Source: Fomitopsis serialis (lineage: Eukaryota; Basidiomycota; Agaricomycetes; Polyporales; Fomitopsidaceae). Taken from it: a stretch of 64,000 nt of DNA. Made by a program: the position numbers and the translations under genes. The stretch is from contig NW_025955145.1 in NCBI RefSeq assembly GCF_022376445.1, forward strand, positions 1 to 64,000, written 5' to 3'. Positions 45,008 through 57,573 of the stretch are shown here, piece after piece; within the stretch, counting starts at the first letter, position 1; every line of letters starts with the position of its first letter. The notes below the pieces were generated by a model that was not told where the DNA came from, made no database searches, and saw nothing but the letters and a program-made list of their open reading frames with translations.

Positions 45008-47491
45008 TCAAGGCAGCTCGAGCCAAAGCTCCACCAGCTTGCTGAAGTTGGGTGTCCCGACGCCCGTGACAGGGTCCCAACCGGGCTCGGCGTAGAATCC
45101 TTCCGTGTTGCATCCCGGGTTGGATCCAGTGGTGATGTCGTTGAATGCAGCCATAAAGGTTGGAGTGTAGATCTGCCGCATATTCTCGTTATCCACGGTG
45201 CAGCACTGCAAGCAGCTGAAGAGACTTACGGTGGGGTTGATGAACCCGATTGAACTCTTACCAACGGCGAGCCGAGCGTCATTGATCGCAGAGAGGATGG
45301 TGGCGGAGACCGGGGAGGAGCAAGACGTTCCGTAAACCAGGTAAAATTCACCGTTGATGGCGACGACGTAGTTCGCTCTGCAAACCGAAGCATACGGATC
45401 AACACGAGAGTCGCATACACCATACTCTTGGTCACAGTGCAATGGATGATTTCACTCACCCATTCGCAGCGATGTCAGGGAACCCACGGCTCGTTCCAGA
45501 ACTATTGTAGAGGGTCGGTGCATACGGAGGCGGGTAGTTCGTGAGGTATGATTCTACAGCGGTCTTCTGGTACGACGGCATCGCGAAGACATTCGAGAAG
45601 CCACCGCCAGAGTAGATGACTTGCTCGCAAGCGCTCTCGGGCTCGTAGACCTGACAGGGATTAAGCAGACTGCGATTGTGCTGAGAAGTTAGAGTAACTC
45701 ACCGTCGAGTTCGGATTCACTTGGGTCGCCCCGACACTGGTGATGTACGGGCATGTTCCAGGGAAAGTCGGGTTGAAGTCTGGTGCGCCTGAGCCTTGTG
45801 TTCCGTTGGGGTACAAGCATACACCGTCATTTCCTGCAACGCCGTAGTCGCCCGAGGAGTACAGAACGGTCATACCCATAAGGCCAAGCTTTCCACGAAC
45901 GTGAGTCACGTAATTTGGTGGCGACGGCGACGAACTGACCTTGGCATACTCAGCGCACTGCCTCTCTTCGTAGGCGGGGGTCAAATCGGCCTCGTTGTAC
46001 GAATACGAAGTCGACATGACATATGCCGGAGTGACAGTCCCGCATGCCTCAGGACCTGTACGCAGACTCAGACTCTTTCACAGCTGCCGAACAAAGTGCA
46101 CTGGCCTTCATAACCGCCGTATGGGTCGGGATAGATCGAATCGTATTCGGGGTTGTCGCCACCTTCGAAGTAACAGTACGACGCGTCGAGGGCATCGAGC
46201 AAGTTGCCGAATGATGCGCCTGCGTGGAATAGTACGACTCAGCAAGAGAACTCAGTCAACTCTAGCCACGGACCTTCAACATCGTCTCCTGCCTGGTAGA
46301 GCTGGACAGGCTGTGTACGACCCACAAGTGACATTGCATACTGCAAGTCCAGGTTAGATTCGCCGTTGTAGTCAAAGCCAGTTTGATTGGTCTGCACAAA
46401 ACCTTCCACGCAACATCGGCATCAGCTTTTAGCACATGTCGCGCGTCGCGTAGTACGTACCACCGTCGATGCTGTTGAGAACAGGCCGCTCGCCGACTTG
46501 GGTCGGCGAATAGTTGGCAAAGAACATGTCAAGATCGGTCGCGACATAAGCTTGAGGGGTGTATTCAACTGGTCACATAAGGTTGAGATCGTTTGAAAGA
46601 TCAAGGACGTAGATTTTACCGATTGCAATCGAGTTGCGCTCAGGGGCGACAGGAGTGTAGTCGAAGCTGTACAGGACCCGCAAACAATCGGGGACGATCT
46701 GCTCGTCGCAATAAGCAAGGTCCGGGTCTGAAATAGCCTATTATCCTTTTCGTCAACTTCATTCAGTCGTAGCAATTCTATCAATGTCGACGTACCTTAA
46801 TAGTGCCAGAAGTCTTGGGGAAGGATACACCAAACCCAGGCTGGCCTACCGCATGCGCATTCACGCTCTCGCCCGACGGTGCGTCCCGCTTCTCCAGCTG
46901 GATCGGCTTACTCTTCGGTTTGACGTCGAAGTGCAACGTCGGCGTCACAATCTCGACGTGCCTCGCGACATCCTCCGGAATGTGGTACTTCTCATGACAT
47001 GCGACGTGCGTGCGCGCTTCGTCGTCCTCGAACTGGTACACATGGTACTCGGTCTCGAGCAAGCGTTCGGCCTCTTCGACAGTCAAATCCGCCTGAAGCC
47101 ATGCGCCGCCGGCACTGAGGCTCACGCGGGCGGGGTCAAGCCCGCCAGCATCAACGAGCCACGCGTGGACGGTGTCGACGGACTCGCGTGAGGGGCGGAA
47201 CGTTTCCGCGACACGGCCTGGGGTCCAGTGCTTGCCGTAGTTGGGTGACGACGGGTGGGAGACGTCGAGAAGGAATGCCTCGATGTTCTCGATGTTCGGC
47301 TGAGCAAGCCCAATCCGGAAGGGGAGGACGAGACCGGGGTCTGCACGTCGGACGGCGTTCCATCCTCGTGGGACGTGGCTTCGCGATTCGTGCACAACCG
47401 TGCGCGAACTTGCGGAAGGCGCGCTGGCAACGGTAAGCAGGAGGGCGAGGAGGGCGGCAAGGGAGGCGGCTAAGCGAGCTGCGAGCGACAT
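45008..47491 (-). CDS. Secreted sedolisin-type peptidase (S53), third subtype
   Basis: Ten exons: 47491-46796, 46737-46620, 46568-46461, 46402-46274, 46219-46106, 46055-45940, 45888-45703, 45650-45460, 45377-45230 and 45172-45008, giving about 656 residues. A signal peptide (MSLAARLAASLAALLALLLT) starts at the second in-frame ATG; the ATG at 47530 would add 13 residues. A pro-kumamolisin activation domain is followed by catalytic Glu322 and Asp326 in GESNLD, the oxyanion Asp in SSGDYG, Ser571 in YGTSCSSP and the ending GWDPVTGVGTPNF. Exon structure differs from the mirror-pair sedolisins, so it is a separate lineage. The fifth intron (46105-46056) appears to use a GC donor (AAG/GCCAGT). It is expected to be an acid extracellular peptidase. 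Confidence 0.94.
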
Positions 47492-48679
47492 CCTCGATGA
47501 GAATGGGTCACCAAGTCGGTAGCCTCGCATGCATCGAGTCCAGCGGTCGCGATTATGAAGGAGCGGATGGGTCGTGGGCTGACTGTGCAGCGAGGCTATC
47601 CTGGGCTCTGATGTTCGACCTGTGAGTCTCCGAGGTTTGCCATACGGTGGTGGGACACTGGTTTTGCGAGTGTGCAGTTCGTGCTATCGCCGACGCGTCG
47701 TGTAGACTCTCCTCAAGGGATTGTACGTTGGACCTTGGCATCATGTCTCCATGGAGTGATGAGCACCGATCGATGACCTTCACAGGTATGAAGTGAATGC
47801 CACTTCCAGAGCAAAAGGTCAGACTTGCTGAGCAGAGCGACCTTACGATTCAGGCACATCCATGAGCTTCAAATACGTTCGATAGGAAGTTCACGAACTC
47901 ACTGGGCGGTCAGTGTGTGAACACAGAGGCCACAAATATCCCGTTCGTTCCGGGTGCACTTGCTCGGAGCCCGTGTCTATCCATACTAAGGATGATATCG
48001 CTATCCTTGGTATCTGGTCAAATACGAAGTATGCATCTTCCATTCAGATAGTACATAATAGACACGTCGTGATGACCTTGGGGCTTGCATCAGCACAAGA
48101 TCACTAGCCGGCATTCCCATGCATGAGCTTCGAATGGGCAAGTCACGTCCTCAGATGCATCTCGTCTATGTTTGCGCTACTCATCGACTCCCTGTGAGAT
48201 GCCTCAGTCCACGTAGGGCTCGTCACGTCCGTTGACTCTGGCTCTAGCAGTAGCACTCGGACGCTACTACGCGAGACGTTACACGCGTGAGGTCTGCAAG
48301 GTCGAAATCATGATCAGCTGATTGCAGGACGCGCAGGTGGAGATCTTTACCTCTCTGTACAGACAACTAGTAACTTGGTCATGGTGGCTCGGGCACTCCC
48401 TCCTCCGAGTACTGCTGCAATATCTGAGCCAGGTTATGTAAGCATATGAGGACTCGGAGCGGCGGTCGATGCTCATTACAACCATTCATGCCGGGCAACG
48501 GCAGTGTAAGTGTCCAGCCGACAATAGAGCCACTAATTACCTAGCACACTGCACCTCCGGAAGGGCTCATCACTCAGCATGCGAAGCCTGATTAGAATTA
48601 TGCACAGACCTGCTGTGTACATGTCGATGTGGCCAATCGTCAGTCAAGCTCAAATCATGAGTAACTGCCTCTGCAGCCT
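47492..48679. other. Intergenic region
   Basis: About 1.2 kb upstream of sedolisin 3 and downstream of dynamin-like A. Short frames only. Confidence 0.4.
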
Positions 48680-51421
48680 TCACTTGCGCAATCGCGCCAG
48701 CTCGCTCTTCGCCTTCTTGAGTCGACCAAGTCTGCTCTTCAACTCTGAGCGGTGTGCCGCAGTTTCTCCATCCTCCCGCAGATAAGCAGCGCACACGTTT
48801 TCCACGTCTGGCCCGCTGAGGCCGAGCTCCATCCTGAGGACTGTCTCGAGTGCGTGCCCGCGGTTCAGTCCCAACACCAGTTCATGGTCGATGACGTTCG
48901 GGACGTTGTCGGCGAAACGCTTGTAAGCAACTGGGATTTCCAACGATGTTGACATGAGCAACTCTTCCCACAAGCTGTACAATCCAGATGGGCACTTACT
49001 TTGAAAGTATGCACGAACACTTGCCATGATATCGAGTGCGATCTCGTAAGGGTCCGTACGAAGCACCTTGACGAGGTTGACAGGCATGATATCCAGGGGA
49101 CCACCGTCTAATGCGCCGAATGCTTCCACGATCGCCTTGATTTTCCCGCTCAAGTCTGATGGATTTCTCTCGTGCCCCTGTAACTTCTGAAGGAGAGGAA
49201 TGTTATGAAACTGCGAGCGGTGACTTTTGTACCATGTCAGGAACTTGCTGCGATAGTCGCGGTAGTGGTAGTCATTCAGGATGCGGGGACGCTCTTCGAG
49301 GTCGAGCAGCCACCTGATGCGCTCCTTGGTTCTCTCAGAGCGACGATTCATGTAGTCATCGACCACAGTCCTGGTCAGGTAATATAAGCGACAATACTTG
49401 GGCGCACAGACACGCAAAGCTTACGATATCTGGAAATCCAGTTGAGGATACATCTCACATTGAGCGTGTACAGCTTCTGTGATCCTGTCTCTGAGGATGC
49501 CCTCGATGTGATCAAAGAGCTGCATTGCAGGCGCTTTCCAGCGAGCAACCGCAGCTCGGATGAACAACTCGGTCGCGATGAAAGGGATATTGTCAGGCAG
49601 TTCACGTGTGACAGCCCTGGTCAACGCTTCAGTCAGAAGGATTGGTTACGTCGAGACAAACTCACTTACGAAAGAGCGGCTTCTTTGACTTGGTCGATAT
49701 AGATGGCGTTGTTGTCATCTTTTGGGAGACTTGGTTCTTCTTCGTTCTCCAGGAACTGAGGCGGAGTAAGCGTGGAGAAGAATGACATGCCATCTGATTT
49801 CTCGTAAGGCCTGAAATCCGGTGCTGTTTCCCGTATTGTGCGCAAGAATTTCTCCTTCTCAGGCCGGATGGTCTGCTGCAATCCGTCCGGGCTAGGCGTG
49901 CCTTCGACGTACTGAGTCAAAGTGCTGCAGAGTTCGCTGACCAGGCGGAACACTTCACCGACGGGATCTGTCGGCTCGAGTGGCAGTTCATCGATCTGGG
50001 TTTCGGCCGTCCTAAGCTTCTCTTGAATCGTCATTTGTATTTCGGGGAGCCTTGGGTTACGGTGTTTGCCCGATGTCAGTCGCAGTGCCGACAGGAGTAT
50101 AATCGTACCTTTTTGCGATGAGACGAGACAAGATATTGCTGCACTGTTCCATCAAGTTGGACGTTCCCAAACATTGCTTGAACCGAGGCGGCAGCGTGTC
50201 CCAAGGCTTCGTGGTCGCGAAGAACTGCTTCTCTTGTTGTGCTGCCTGCTTATGCGTAATGCCTTTCTTCAGCTCGACGTTGTCCGGTTGCTTCACGCTG
50301 AACCATCCATTGGCCAGAGACAGGCTCGGGTGCTCATTCTTCAATAACCCGACCCACCAGTCCTCGTCGCCCCTCGCAACACGGTCAGGCTTAGTGAGGA
50401 CGCCTGGCACAGAGTCAGACAATGAATATGATCGTGAGGGTTGAATGACGATCATACCGATTGTACGCTCGCCAGCACGATCAAAGCTGCGTGCCAGCTG
50501 ATAGGCACCTTGGTTCTCGAATTCCGCTGTTGTGATCATTGAGCAACAACGCTGTACATCATTATCTGAGTCTACTTACTCTCGCATGACACAGTCACCA
50601 ACATGATGCAATCTTCCCTCTCGGCATACTCGGTGATAAGACACTTGACTAGGTCTATGTCGGCAAGCGTACTGCTACTGCCTGCGCTAGCGATTAAACC
50701 TGTCAAACGGTTCATGAGAACCAATAGTACTATCAAGTAAAATGCCGATGCGCTTTTACTTACCAGGCAGGTCAACGAAGGATATGTCAACGACGTCCGG
50801 GCCGCTGATCTCCAAGGTCACGCAGTTCCGCGAAAATGTGGTTTCGGGCGCGGTGTCTTCGCCTCCACCGAGGAAGAAGCTACTCTGTGTGCTCGGGTTC
50901 AGGATCGCACGCTGCGCGCGTTTGATCCTCTCGGCGACCTCCGCTGGGTCGGTGATCGGGTTTCCGAAGGGGATGTTGCGAGGGTCGGCATTCCCGTGTC
51001 GGTCCGTCAACAGGCGCAGACTGACAATGCACCTCCAAGGCTCGGATGACCGCGAGAGACGGCACTCCGTCGGGCACCTGTGTCGTTGCTGGTCAGATAG
51101 TGCAATGGACTCGGTAGGATAGACAAACCTCGTGCAAGTCCCGCTTGCCCTCGGGAGGGAGATCTTACAGACGCTTTCGAGCAGGGACGACTTCCCTGTG
51201 CTTTGCGAGCCGATCACGATGATCCTGGGTATCTCAATGTCCATGGAGACGCTACGCATCGTGTCATGAGCGACGAACATTCACGAAGGGGATGCAACAG
51301 CCGAAACTCACCCCGTCCCGTGCAGGCTATTGGCAATATCCAGCAGGTTACGTCGAGTCGCAGAGTAAGCACTGGCCTCGCCAAGGTCGGCCTTAGCATA
51401 GTCGCGAGTGTTGTCAAGCAT
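48680..51421 (-). CDS. Dynamin-like GTPase A
   Basis: Ten exons: 51421-51312, 51251-51129, 51077-50764, 50699-50580, 50526-50458, 50403-50109, 50050-49670, 49616-49425, 49370-49000 and 48930-48680, giving about 741 residues. The GTPase domain has the P-loop GSQSTGKSS (51-59), the [15 protein letters not shown] switch region, DLPG (180-183) and TKPD (249-252). The middle/stalk region and a C-terminal GED (IAYKRFADNVPNVIDHELV) follow; there is no PH or proline-rich domain, as in Mx/Vps1-type proteins. Such proteins self-assemble on membranes and drive remodelling. An ATG at 51565 would add 48 basic, Ser/Leu-rich residues resembling a mitochondrial presequence; the start used has better context. 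Introns match those of the paralogue at 54730-57573. Confidence 0.93.
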
Positions 51422-52923
51422 CGTGTCGTTCAAGGACTCCGCAGAATGGTGGTGTCTCAGGCTTGGGACTGCACGTCGAGAGGCTCCGAGGGCTTTAAGA
51501 GCTGTAGAGGACAGCAGCCGCAAGGCGGTGGATAATCGAGTCGAGAACGCTTCTCCGATGTACATTCAACGAATGCGCGAAGCCCTCCACGACGTGTGGG
51601 CAGAGGGCGAAGAACCGCTGTGTTGAACCAAGGCCAGTGCAGCGTATGTACTTCTTGAGCGACCCTTCGCTCGCTTGGAGTAGTGCTGCATCAAACCACA
51701 TCGCTGCGTTCAAGCTGCGTAACTCTGTCTTATAACTTTACGGAAAGCAAGCAGGGCCCATGCTTCACTCGAGCAGTATGTAGTGTTGACATTGAACATG
51801 TAGTGGTAGGAAGGCCGCGGCTTCGACGCTGAGACTCGACAGGTCAGCTACGCGTTCAAGCAATCTAATTGGCTGGAATACGCTTACGTTGGACAGCGTC
51901 GCGCAACCGGTGCGCCACAGCAGCTGCATTAGAACACAACGATACCAGGACTGGCCTCTATCCACGCAGGAAGCCGACAGAACACAATAACAAGCACCAT
52001 GCGTTTCACAGCATCCTAGCTCATACAAACCACCCTCGAGGCAACTGTCACCGGCCGGACCCTCAAGTCAAAGACGGATATTATACTCTGGGAACGGTGA
52101 CGACGGTCGACATCGTCATCTGGGCTCGGCGAGTGGACCAAATGAGCAGGATTGCATCTGAACCGCAATCACCTACGAGGGACCATACCGGCGTGCTAAG
52201 ACGCAGCACAAAGATCGCGGTGCAATGGAGCCCACTCCATGCCATATAGGTATGTTGCACATCGGAAACTACAGTTGAACCGTAGATTCGGAGCGGTATG
52301 GCAGCGATACGGCCGTGAACTTTGTCACTGCATTAGATGATGCATGCTTTCCTCGGGTCTGCATCTTGAAGAACTGCAGTGCAACGCATCCCAATCTATC
52401 AGACAGTCGCGTGAGAGCTGAAGCGCTGATCATCGACGAGCGTACAGCGCGCACTGACCGACATGCGCTATCCACGAGTACTTTTGATCGGAACTTGCGA
52501 AGGGTCTCAGCACATCTGTCTGCTGCACCAGAGATAGCAGAAAGAAGAGCACGTACAGAGTTTCATCGAACCCTCAGACCTGCTGTGCACCGGAATCATC
52601 AGCAACTGCCCCGGCCTGGACAGAGAAGCTGCGGAAGCCTGTCCCAAGACTGCCCATCGTTGACTGATCCAGGGTGGAAGCGCGCAGGGAGAGTCTTCTA
52701 GGGCGGACGCGCACAAGGCCGGGCAAAAGAGCCACAGCAGAAAGCAATACATGATCGCATAGGTGATACAACCCGCAAAACATTCCAAAGGAAGCAGCAA
52801 GGGAAGAGCAATGGAAAGCATAGAACAAAGGTAGCAAGTAACTGAGCGCGCAGCGATCAACAAATCTTTCACCGCCAGATGATGAACAGTTAGTCAGTCG
52901 GTGAACGGGAGATGGTCACGGAA
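51422..52923. other. Intergenic region
   Basis: About 1.5 kb upstream of dynamin-like A. The segment up to 51565 may be coding if the upstream ATG is used. Otherwise nothing recognised. Confidence 0.4.
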
Positions 52924-53909
52924 TCACGGCACAACGATGGAATCGCGGTGTGCATGTGAATATGCAGGTGGGGGGTTGCCCTCGATGTCGACGTCCATGT
53001 CGTGGTCGCGCTCCATGTACCCGCGCGTCGTGAGCTCGCCCGGGAGGAGCTTCCCTTTCTTGTCCGAGCCCATGTGCATCGTCGACGCAAAGCTCAGAGT
53101 CGAGCGGCCAGACAGAGAGTTCCGCGGCTGCACGTAGCCTGTCAGGTCGAATGTGGAGAGGTCGTTCGGAGACATGTCTGTGAACTCCCAACCGCCGTCT
53201 TCGCGCTGGTGCGCGATGCGCATGTTCGCGCCAGGCTCGTGCACTGCGGGTCGTGATGAGCAGGCGGTTACATGACGTTCTTTGCAGATGCTAGGAACAC
53301 GCACTGAAACGGACCGTCTCTCCTCCTGGTGACCCGAATGGAGTTACATGGCATGCGGGATGACTGGGGTCGAGCAGTGTGCTCCGCTTAGTTGGTTTGG
53401 CCGGTTGGCTCGCTGCGACATGAACGTGGCGTCTGCGGAGATACCAGAGGAGAAAGGCAACGATCCCAAGGATGACCACGAGAGAGACGGAGACGCCTGC
53501 AGCAATAGCACTGTCGGAAGTCATCTGGGTCGGACAATCAGCTCAATGCGCATGCTGCCTCTCCCAGGGAGCGGTAGTTGAAATGCTTACAGCAGTGGTT
53601 AGCGAAGGTCGGAGAAAAGATGGTGTTGATGAAGTGAATGTACGTGTTGTCGTAGAGGCCCTAGGATGGCTGTTTCCCTCTCGATTAGTATTGGGAGCAA
53701 AAGGTGCAACATCGGCTTAATTACCGTACCTTCTCTGGTCTTGCGGCGCTTGTCGTTCTAGTGAGGTTCGTACGTACGAATATGAAGCAGCTACTCAGAG
53801 CATGGGGAGGGATGCCGGTCGCGTTGCTACAAGCAGAGGAAAGGCACCACAGGCAGTGACAGCCCTCGACGCGCCGCGGCCGATTGAACCTTGTTCGGCG
53901 CACGATCAC
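52924..53909 (-). CDS. Single-pass membrane protein with Ser/Thr-rich stalk, 5' end unresolved
   Basis: Exons fixed by phase are (up to 53909)-53730, 53677-53591, 53524-53305 and 53243-52924. The start codon was not found; the first frame opens at a GTG, so an upstream exon is likely missing. The order is a Cys-containing ectodomain piece, a Ser/Thr-rich stalk (RASTTTRTFTSSTPSF), a transmembrane helix (VSVSLVVILGIVAFLLWYL) with a stop-transfer RRR, and a cytoplasmic tail with HQREDGGWEFTDMS, MERDHDMDVDIEGNPPPAY and a terminal DSIVVP. This layout is typical of basidiomycete single-pass surface proteins of unknown role; PPPAY could bind WW domains. It lies between the two dynamin paralogues. 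Confidence 0.65.
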
Positions 53910-54729
53910 GTGGCCACGAACGCCGAAGCGTCTGTCGAATTCACAGCCTCAGCGTTCTCGTCCACGAACACCTCTTTTCTTTCCTCCTAAGTACCGCGTA
54001 TGTACTACGATTTAAACATTTTGATGCACGTTGGATCACTTACCCAAGCTCACGTATGCGTGCTACGCATCAGTACTTATAACACTGGCGATAGGTAACC
54101 GCATCGAGGCTACTAGTACCTCGTGACAAGGATGCCATTCTCTGCTTAGTCTGCTACTCGATATGCCGGTCTGTTGGAGCCATACCTAGAGAGACCCCGA
54201 AGGGAACGAACTACGCAACACGAGGACTGGTGCCTCCTCCGTTCTGTCGCGGATCCCAGCCATCTTTCGGCGCGTTGTGCGGCTTCTGAAGCTTCCATCA
54301 TGTCGCCGCCTGCGGTGCGTGCGTACTTACTCCAAGATATCAAGCTCTGTTTACCTCATTTTCTCTCACACAGGCCGATGACTAGCCTACGGTGGAAACA
54401 ACAGCGTCATGCTTGTCACAAACTGCGTACGATATGGTCGTTCCATTTCAACGCTGATATAGTGAAGGAGATATGTTTTCCAGTCAAGGCGAAGAGCGCA
54501 AGATGGGCTGCAAAATTCCTCGACGCTCAGCTTTATATTTTTGTTCTTGTGGGTCACTTCTAAGTGACGACTGATTTGAGAATCTTCGCCGCGCGATGTA
54601 CATGCTGCATGCGCGCTCAGAAAACAAGGTTGCCTCGTTGCACAGGAGAACAACAAGCGACTCTTGTCCTTATAATCCCTGCTCATCGCCCACACTTTTC
54701 CCTATCGTAGTCCCAGACAGCAACTCACA
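53910..54729. other. Promoter-side region of dynamin-like B
   Basis: About 800 bp, probably including the missing 5' exon(s) of the membrane protein and the promoter of dynamin-like B. No clear feature. Confidence 0.35.
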
Positions 54730-57573
54730 ATGCTCCCCACATCTCCAACCACAGCCACGTCGCCCTCGACCGGGTCTGACGAGACCATCGACAGCTCTGG
54801 GCTCAAGTCCATAGCTGGCGCAATCGGCCTGTCAGACCCGCGATTCTCGACAGCGCGACGCAAGCTGCTCGATCTGATTAACAGACTGCATAACACGGGG
54901 TATGCACTCATTGTGTATTTCTCGGATAACTCTCACGATGCATCGATGACAGGGTCCAGCGAGACGTAGACTTACCGGTCATCGCTGTCATCGGTAACCA
55001 GAGCGCCGGAAAGTCTTCCCTCATAGAATCCATTTCCGGCATCACACTGCCAAGAGCCAGTGGCACTTGCACAAGGTAAGCTCAGTCTCTGGTGTTGTCT
55101 CCTCCGCTGAGAACAGTGCTCTAGGTGCCCAACGGAGTGTCGATTGACGTGGTCGACACAGCCGTGGCAGTGTATAGTCTCCCTTAGATTCATCACTGAC
55201 GAACGCGGCCAGGCACTCGGCCACGCTCGTAACGAGCCTTTCGGCGAAGTAATCTTCGAGAAGGCCAAAGTCGAAGAGAGAATCAGGCGGGCGCAGCGTG
55301 CCGCCTTGAACCCAAGCACCAGGCCCGTTGAGTTTCTGCAGGGAGCTGACGCGGACCCAGCACACCCTGAGCTGTCCTTCACGACCAATTGTGTCTGCCT
55401 GCAGATCCGTGGTAGCGATATTGCCGATCTGTCCTTCTGCGATCTTCCCGGTATGTTTGCCGCGATGCTGTATAGGAGCGCAGTTTACTGAAGACATGGG
55501 ACAGGTCTCATCAGTAGCGTGGGCAAGGGCGGGAAGGAGTCGGACATCGGGCTCATCACTAGCCTTGTAACATCCTATATCTCGAAGCCCAGTTGTATCA
55601 TCCTCCTCACGGTAGCTTGCGAAAGTACGTCATGCCCTGCATCTCTCGTGCAGCAACTGTTATTGATGGGTGTACCGAACATCTGCCAGCCGACTTCGAG
55701 AACCAAGGCGCCCACCACATTGCTAAGCAGCACGACCCCGAAGGAAAGCGTACGATAGGTGTGTAGCTTTCCTTTCATGACGTCGTATGAGAGTTTGAAT
55801 ATGCGTCCTAGGTGTGTTGACCAAGCCAGACCGTATCCCCCGGGTGAGGAAGCCCGCTGGACTCGCTTCATCAAGAATGAGTGCGAGCCGCTCGAGAACG
55901 GCTGGTTCAGCGTGAAGCAGCCTGACTCGAAGGCTCTCGCCTCGGGCATCACCTGGGAAGACGCACGCCAGATGGAGCGCGAGTACTTCGCGTCCGCATC
56001 CGTCTGGTCCGAGGTCGAGCCCGAATTCCAGCGCTACCTCGGCACGACCAACCTCACGGAACGACTCAGCCAGATCCTGTCTGAGCTGATCGCCAAACGG
56101 TATGTACCCCCTGCTTCTACCTAGGCACAAAGCAGTATGCTCACTGCTGCGTACCCGCTTGAAGGCTGCCAGAGCTGCAAGATGAGCTGCAGAGTCTCCT
56201 CCACAAGACCGAGGAAGCCCTGCGCCAGCTTCCGAAGCCGCCGTCGAACGATGCCTTCGCCGAAATTCTCCATATCCTTTCGGACTTTGCTCGAGATATG
56301 TCCAAGCATTTGGAGGGAACACCCGAAGGGCATGGCTTACTGCAGACCTTAAGGCCCGTACAGGAACGGTTCAAGAAGGCGATCAGAGAAACAGCTCCCG
56401 ATTTCCGACCTTCCCCGCGCCCTACGAGAGCGTCAGCTGCCCCGACGGACTACGATAATGCTGACGAAGAATCGTCTGAAGCTCGGTTTCAACAACCCGA
56501 ATTCTTGCGTGCTGAGGAACCCGACGCATGGAAAGTGGAGAACGACGACCGTGCCGTGTATGTGGATGAGGTGATGGCCCGAGCGCGAGAGTATGTTGTC
56601 CAGCTGCGTGTTATGATTGAATGCTAAATTAGCTGCAGGGCTACGACGCGCGAGTTGCCCGACTACTATCCATTCGTCGTTATACAGCAATATATCAACG
56701 CAGTTACGTTGAAGTGGGACATCCCGACGAAGAACCTATTCGACTCAGTGCAGATTATCTTGACGACCTACGTCAAGCAAATCATCAGTCAGCACTTCTC
56801 GAAGTTCACGCAGGGTGGGCTACACCAGCATGTCATGTATGACGAGCATTCTTTCTTTGCTGCCAAATGCTGAAAGCATGGATCTTCCAGAGCCGTCGTC
56901 AACGAACATATCAAGGAACGCTGCGCAGAGACGATCAAGAAAGTCCTTTGGCTGCTTGAGTTGGAGCAGCAGCCATGCACGCTTAATGGTCACTACTATT
57001 CTGACTACAGAGACAAGTTTGTGTCGCACTATCGCGCACACCGATCCAGTAGCGGCTCTGGAAGCCTACTGACGAAGCTAGGGGAGTATCCTGGCACCAA
57101 CTCTGCAAATCGTCAAACGGAATTCCAGAAGAATACAGCGCAAGTGCTGTCCGGCCTGAGCGCGATCGGGATCTCTGGGGTGAAAGCGACGGATCTTCCC
57201 AAGCTGCTTCCCTCAGACCCATACGAGCCCGCGTTGAACATCATGGCGTGCGTCCGAGCGTACTTCCAAGGTGCGTTGATCGCAAATGCCCACTCTCGTT
57301 GCTGACTAACAGTGCACTACAGTGGCTTACAAGCGATACGTGGACTACGTCCCTATGGCTGTCGATCGCGAGCTCATCCTTGGACTTGACATGGACGGTG
57401 CACTGGAAAGTGTCCTGCTCAAGGGCCTGGGCATCACTGGGCCGGATGGTCCGCGGCGCTGCAAAGAGTTCTTGCAGGAGCCTCCGAACGTCGTCACTCG
57501 TCGTCAGGAGCTGCAGAAGAGATGGGAGCGCTTGGATACGGCGAAGAAAGAGCTCATGGACATCTGGTTGTAG
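54730..57573 (+). CDS. Dynamin-like GTPase B, frameshifted
   Basis: Ten exons: 54730-54899, 54953-55075, 55125-55450, 55505-55624, 55690-55758, 55812-56099, 56165-56590, 56639-56836, 56891-57270 and 57323-57573. Intact it would be about 770 residues. The P-loop [32 protein letters not shown], stalk and GED ([19 protein letters not shown]) are present, and exons 2, 4, 5 and 10 have the same length as in paralogue A. In exon 6 the frame changes by one base within the C/G run at about 55836-55844, just after TKPDRIP; exon 6 is also one base short of the length that would keep phase. The lesion would truncate the protein inside the GTPase domain unless it is a sequencing error. Confidence 0.85.
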
